Of a stretch of DNA of 64,000 bases, positions 61,259 to 64,000 are shown piece by piece (the first letter of the stretch is position 1; each line of letters starts with the position of its first letter). The translations under genes were made by a program, and so were the position numbers. The notes below the pieces were generated by a model. That model saw nothing but the letters and a program-made list of their open reading frames with translations. It did not search any database and was not told the DNA's origin. This stretch comes from Spirosoma fluviale (lineage in GTDB: Bacteria > Bacteroidota > Bacteroidia > Cytophagales > Spirosomataceae), in contig NZ_OCNH01000001.1 of the NCBI RefSeq assembly GCF_900230225.1, positions 1,922,001 through 1,986,000 on the forward strand, in the 5' to 3' direction.

Positions 61259-61618
61259 TTAATGACTTGGTGCTAACTGGATGGGTAATTGCAGGAGTTG
61301 ACGCATCGTTTCCATAAATCGCTCAAAATCAGAGACTTTCTGGATAGCCACTTCATTGCCACGAGGAGTTAATGAGTAATACTTTCTGAGTCGACCTTCT
61401 ACTTCTTCAGTTTCCGTCAATAAGAGCCCCTCCTGTTCCAGCTTATGCAGAACGGGATACAATGCTCCAAAGGACAGCGCAATTTGGCCCTGGGTGCGCT
61501 CCTTTACTGCCTGCGTAATTTCGTAGCCATACATCCTGCCCGGCCCTGGTTCTGCTAAAAGTTTCAGTACGATCGTTTTGAGCGTACCTCTCAAAAACTC
61601 GCTTCCTGATGGTTCCAT
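61259..61618 (-). CDS. PadR-family transcriptional regulator
   Basis: A winged-helix repressor of 119 residues with the PadR pattern: GTLKTIVLKLLAEPGPGRMYGYEI, then ALYPVLHKLEQEGLLLTETEE and KYYSLTPRGNE. In Bacteroidota such regulators often control a neighbouring membrane protein in the same operon. A palindrome TTACTATTAGTAA (61643-61655) lies 25 bases before its start codon and could be the autoregulatory site. The signal it senses is unknown. Confidence 0.9.
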   Translation of the reverse strand: MEPSGSEFLRGTLKTIVLKLLAEPGPGRMYGYEITQAVKERTQGQIALSFGALYPVLHKLEQEGLLLTETEEVEGRLRKYYSLTPRGNEVAIQKVSDFERFMETMRQLLQLPIQLAPSH

Positions 61619-61642
61619 AGGCTTAAATTTAATTAGTTTGAC

Positions 61643-61655
61643 TTACTATTAGTAA
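61643..61655. promoter_or_regulatory. Palindrome before the padR gene
   Basis: TTACTA, T, TAGTAA form a perfect palindrome 25 bases upstream of the padR start. A TATCTTTA element, close to the -7 consensus, overlaps its upstream side on the minus strand. This is the natural place for an autoregulatory operator. Confidence 0.45.
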
Positions 61656-61788
61656 AGATATATATAAGAATCCGATATGTAAAAATCAGAAAGATAAAAT
61701 TTTCAAGTATTTATTTTATTTTGCTTATAATCCGCCGTATTTAGTGCTTTCAACTGGAAACGTAATGGCACCGCTTTGCTGAACCGTG

Positions 61789-61823
61789 AACTTTTGGACC
61801 TGGTAGGTAGTTGGTCAAAAGTT
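61789..61823. promoter_or_regulatory. Inverted repeat upstream of the FKBP gene
   Basis: AACTTTTGGACC (61789-61800) and GGTCAAAAGTT (61813-61823) pair with a one-base bulge. It is 74 bases before the FKBP start and 170 bases from the padR gene. It could be an operator or leader hairpin. Confidence 0.3.
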
Positions 61824-61896
61824 AGCGTACAGCCCATTCTTTTGCCGGAAGTTCCGGTACTTTTACGTTAACTTTTTACAAAAACAACATAGCAAA

Positions 61897-62349
61897 ATGG
61901 CACAAGCAAAATCTGGCGATACCGTTCAGGTACATTATACCGGAACACTAAGTGATGGAACGATCTTCGATTCATCAGAAGGTCGTACACCACTAGAGTT
62001 CACTGTAGGCAGTGGGCAGGTTATTAAAGGGTTCGATGATGGTGTAACGGGTATGAACCAGGGCGAGAAGAAAACGATCAATATTCCCGTTCAGGATGCC
62101 TACGGACCAGCCAATGAAGAAATGATTTTTACTCTGGAACGTTCAGATATTCCAGCGGATATACCCCTTGAAGTAGGCATGACACTGAATATGCATGAAG
62201 ATGGAAATCCACGGCCCATCCCCGTTATTGTTCGTACGTTGACCGATACGAATGTTACCCTGGATGCCAATCATCCCTTGGCCGGTCAGGACTTAACCTT
62301 TGATATTGAACTGGTTGGTGTTAAGTCGCCCTCTGGCTTAATTTTATAA
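61897..62349 (+). CDS. FKBP-type peptidyl-prolyl isomerase, SlyD-like
   Basis: A 150-residue cis-trans isomerase of the SlyD/FkpB type: VQVHYTGTLSDGTIFDSSEGRTPLEFTVGSGQVIKGFDDG in the FKBP domain, an inserted flap (residues 70-120) and DANHPLAGQDLTFDIELVGV closing the fold. No His-rich metal tail of SlyD and no signal peptide, so it is cytoplasmic. Helps folding by isomerising proline bonds and as a chaperone. Ends with a strong two-way terminator. Confidence 0.92.
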   Translation: MAQAKSGDTVQVHYTGTLSDGTIFDSSEGRTPLEFTVGSGQVIKGFDDGVTGMNQGEKKTINIPVQDAYGPANEEMIFTLERSDIPADIPLEVGMTLNMHEDGNPRPIPVIVRTLTDTNVTLDANHPLAGQDLTFDIELVGVKSPSGLIL

Positions 62350-62364
62350 AGCAAACGATAGCTC

Positions 62365-62417
62365 AAAAAAGGGTTCGGGTTGTAATCTTTCAAAGATTAC
62401 GACCCGAACCCTTTTTT
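62365..62417. terminator. Two-way terminator of the FKBP gene and the 156-residue gene
   Basis: AAAAAAGGGTTCGGGTTGTA and its complement form 26-base arms (62365-62390 and 62392-62417) with one wobble, around a single C. A and T runs on both sides make it active in either direction for convergent genes. Confidence 0.9.
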
Positions 62418-62463
62418 GGTAAGGTGTTTCCCGAAGATGTACTGATCGTCCAACTATTTACGA

Positions 62464-62868
62464 TTAATTGCCATTATGGTAATTTTCCAGATCATCCAGT
62501 TCGCGTAGTAAAACGTCGATACCTTGCGAGTTAGCCCTGGCGGTATACGAGGCAATGGCCACGGTAATAGCGCCAACATTCAAGGCAATCGGTAGATTAT
62601 TTATACGTTGAAGGCTCTTCTGCGCCTTCTCGGTAGCCAGCCTGATGCGGGTTGCTATCTGAGACGGATCTGAAAAGGCGGGCCGAGTTGTTCGATTCTG
62701 TATATCATGCGCCCTGGTGAGCAGGCTATTTTGATAAGCGTTTAAATCCAGTTGTTGTTCATGCGTAAGCTCTGGCCAGTGTAAAACCTGGAATTCATTT
62801 AACGAACGAGCCATATCGCAATAAGCAATCGCGATATCATTTATCTGGTCGTGTGTAAAGTCTTGCAT
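62464..62868 (-). CDS. Cytoplasmic protein of unknown function
   Basis: A protein of 134 residues from the ATG at 62868 (MQDFTHDQINDIAIAYCDMAR), with a helical composition and two segments that may be helical hairpins (LTHEQQLDLNAYQNSLLTRAHDI and IRLATEKAQKSLQRIN), then a mildly hydrophobic stretch IALNVGAITVAIASYTA that could be a membrane-interacting helix. A longer frame starts at 62934 but its extra 22 residues look unrelated. No family recognised. It is divergent from uvsE. Confidence 0.5.
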   Translation of the reverse strand: MQDFTHDQINDIAIAYCDMARSLNEFQVLHWPELTHEQQLDLNAYQNSLLTRAHDIQNRTTRPAFSDPSQIATRIRLATEKAQKSLQRINNLPIALNVGAITVAIASYTARANSQGIDVLLRELDDLENYHNGN

Positions 62869-63000
62869 CTCGGGAAATTTCAGACAGAAAATGTTTTGAA
62901 CCGGTGTGTGACTTCTTTTCGGAAGATAAGTCACTTGTCGATCATAATCGCCTTTCTTGTCCGACTTTTGAACGAACGGTCAATATCCTAAAACTGGAAG

Positions 63001-63918
63001 ATGGACATTTTAGTTATGCCCAGTATGGAATCAGCACTGCTTAATGTTGGCTATGCCTGTATAAACCTGAGTTTACAGGCCGAAAAAATCACGACAAATC
63101 GGGGAATGATTAAAAAAACATTTTCCGAAAAAGGAATTGCCTATGCATCCGAACTAGCTCTGAAAAACGTACAGGACCTGCTGAAAATTGTCGACTGGAA
63201 TCTTGAGCATGGTTTTAAACTATTCCGTATTTCATCCGACTTATTCCCCTGGGCCTCTGAATATAAAATCAGTTCGTTACCCGACTACCCGGATATTCGG
63301 GAAACCCTCGAAGAAATCGGGAGTCGCCCCATTCGGCTAACCACCCACCCAGGGCCATTTAATCACCTCGCCGGGCAGGGTAAAGTGCTGGACAACACCA
63401 TTACCGACCTGGAATATCAGTCTGAACTGTTTGATTTAATGGGCCTTGAGCCCTCGCATTGGAACAAAATAAATATTCATGCGGGTGGAACATATGGCGA
63501 CAAAGCCGCTACCCTGGCTCGATTTGCTAAAAACTTTGGTTTACTCTCCGAAAACCTTCGCGCTCGCCTGACGGTGGAAAACGACGACCGGCCGAGTTTG
63601 TATACCGTAGAGGATTTACTGTATTTATACGAAATCATCGGTACGCCAATTGTTTTCGATTATTTCCATCATTCGTTAAATCCGGGTCAACAGTCTGAAG
63701 AAGAAGCTTTCCTGACGGCTTATGCTACCTGGGATGTACGGCCTGTGTTTCATTTTTCCGACTCGCGCCAGGAGCATGAAGATCCTAAAGCCCGTAAGGA
63801 AGCTCATGCCGACTGGCTTTACTCCGCCGTAAATATTTATGGGAAAGAGGTCGATATTGTTTTCGAGTCGAAAATGAAAGAACTGGCTATCCTGAAATTA
63901 CGGGGCGAACTGGCGTAA
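63001..63918 (+). CDS. uvsE: UV DNA damage endonuclease
   Basis: A TIM-barrel UV damage endonuclease (UVDE) of 305 residues that cuts next to pyrimidine dimers and some other lesions. The family opening VGYACINLSLQ, then LFRISSDLFPWASEY, TTHPGPFNHLAG, NIHAGGTYGDK, LTVENDDRPSLYTVEDLL (metal-binding Glu) and PIVFDYFHHSLNPGQ (His pair) are all visible. It starts alternative repair without light. Start may be M1 (63001) or M9 (63025), since the conserved part begins at residue 17. The right edge of the window lies 82 bases after its stop. Confidence 0.92.
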   Translation: MDILVMPSMESALLNVGYACINLSLQAEKITTNRGMIKKTFSEKGIAYASELALKNVQDLLKIVDWNLEHGFKLFRISSDLFPWASEYKISSLPDYPDIRETLEEIGSRPIRLTTHPGPFNHLAGQGKVLDNTITDLEYQSELFDLMGLEPSHWNKINIHAGGTYGDKAATLARFAKNFGLLSENLRARLTVENDDRPSLYTVEDLLYLYEIIGTPIVFDYFHHSLNPGQQSEEEAFLTAYATWDVRPVFHFSDSRQEHEDPKARKEAHADWLYSAVNIYGKEVDIVFESKMKELAILKLRGELA

Positions 63919-63923
63919 AAAAA

Positions 63924-63953
63924 GCCCGCTGCGTTCGTGAGAACGCAGCGGGC
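63924..63953 (-). terminator. Terminator at the right edge
   Basis: GCCCGCTGCGTTC (63924-63936) and GAACGCAGCGGGC (63941-63953) are exact complements around GTGA. A run of seven A lies on its left, so it is a T-run terminator for transcription coming from the right on the minus strand; for uvsE it is only a hairpin without a T run. It implies a minus-strand gene just outside the window. Confidence 0.7.
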
Positions 63954-64000
63954 GGGAACTGAGTGGCGGCCTGCCCTGTCCGAAAAGACAGGCCGCTCGT

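Overview
The window looks like chromosome of a Cytophagales bacterium in the phylum Bacteroidota, probably Spirosoma or a close relative. The evidence is Bacteroidota-type promoters (TTTG, about 21 bases, TAnnTTTG) with little Shine-Dalgarno signal, families typical of the phylum (BT_3928-type DoxX protein, DUF1599 next to folP, LytS/LytTR regulators, CsbD, baeRF3 with HPF, a TonB-N-like motif) and GC near 50% with AT-rich accessory genes. The genus is inference from gene content only.

Layout. 0.9-3.3 kb: a secreted serine hydrolase and an FMN 2-hydroxy-acid dehydrogenase. 3.4-10.6 kb: an accessory island in which five transcription units, all on the + strand, alternate with a GC-rich structured repeat. 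These encode an FRG-domain protein, a DEDDh exonuclease-Pif1 helicase fusion, an antitoxin with a frameshifted PIN toxin, a DUF2695 protein and a small Gly-rich lipoprotein. The repeat carries GCCCAAC and GTTGGGT boxes that match integron attC core boxes, at near-fixed spacing from a 17-base word. This is the strongest candidate for an undescribed system. 10.6-15.8 kb: sugar-acid metabolism (IlvD/Edd dehydratase, sorbosone-type dehydrogenase, SDR) and a DMT exporter. 15.9-23.4 kb: a leucine-rich-repeat protein and two tandem M16 metalloproteases. 23.4-29.9 kb: a minus-strand operon for a tripartite ABC exporter (TolC, adaptor, permease, ATPase) ending in its own LytS kinase and LytTR regulator. 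30.1-32.5 kb: two Tat-exported sugar enzymes. 32.5-39.4 kb: an ion and ribosome stress cluster (two Na+/H+ antiporters, HPF, baeRF3) divergent from an OmpR/histidine-kinase pair. 39.7-45.5 kb: CsbD, a flavin monooxygenase, DUF2147, a thioesterase, a dicarboxylate symporter, a bestrophin and a Spy-like protein. 45.6-51.7 kb: glutamate synthase gltBD. 52.3-55.7 kb: tRNA-Lys, folP, DUF1599, a DoxX-like protein and shikimate kinase. 55.8-64 kb: a FadL-type porin, a low-complexity lipoprotein, proS, a PadR regulator with a TonB-N-like membrane protein, an FKBP and UvsE.

A second theme is a set of long inverted repeats in gene-to-gene gaps, built from short quasi-tandem words such as TTGGTTA, GGATGTA, GAATGATAGAAT and GGAGCGA. 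Several are perfect or nearly perfect over 17-28 bases and some share exact words although they lie kilobases apart. Ordinary terminators are also present, but these hairpins seem to be a separate repeat class.
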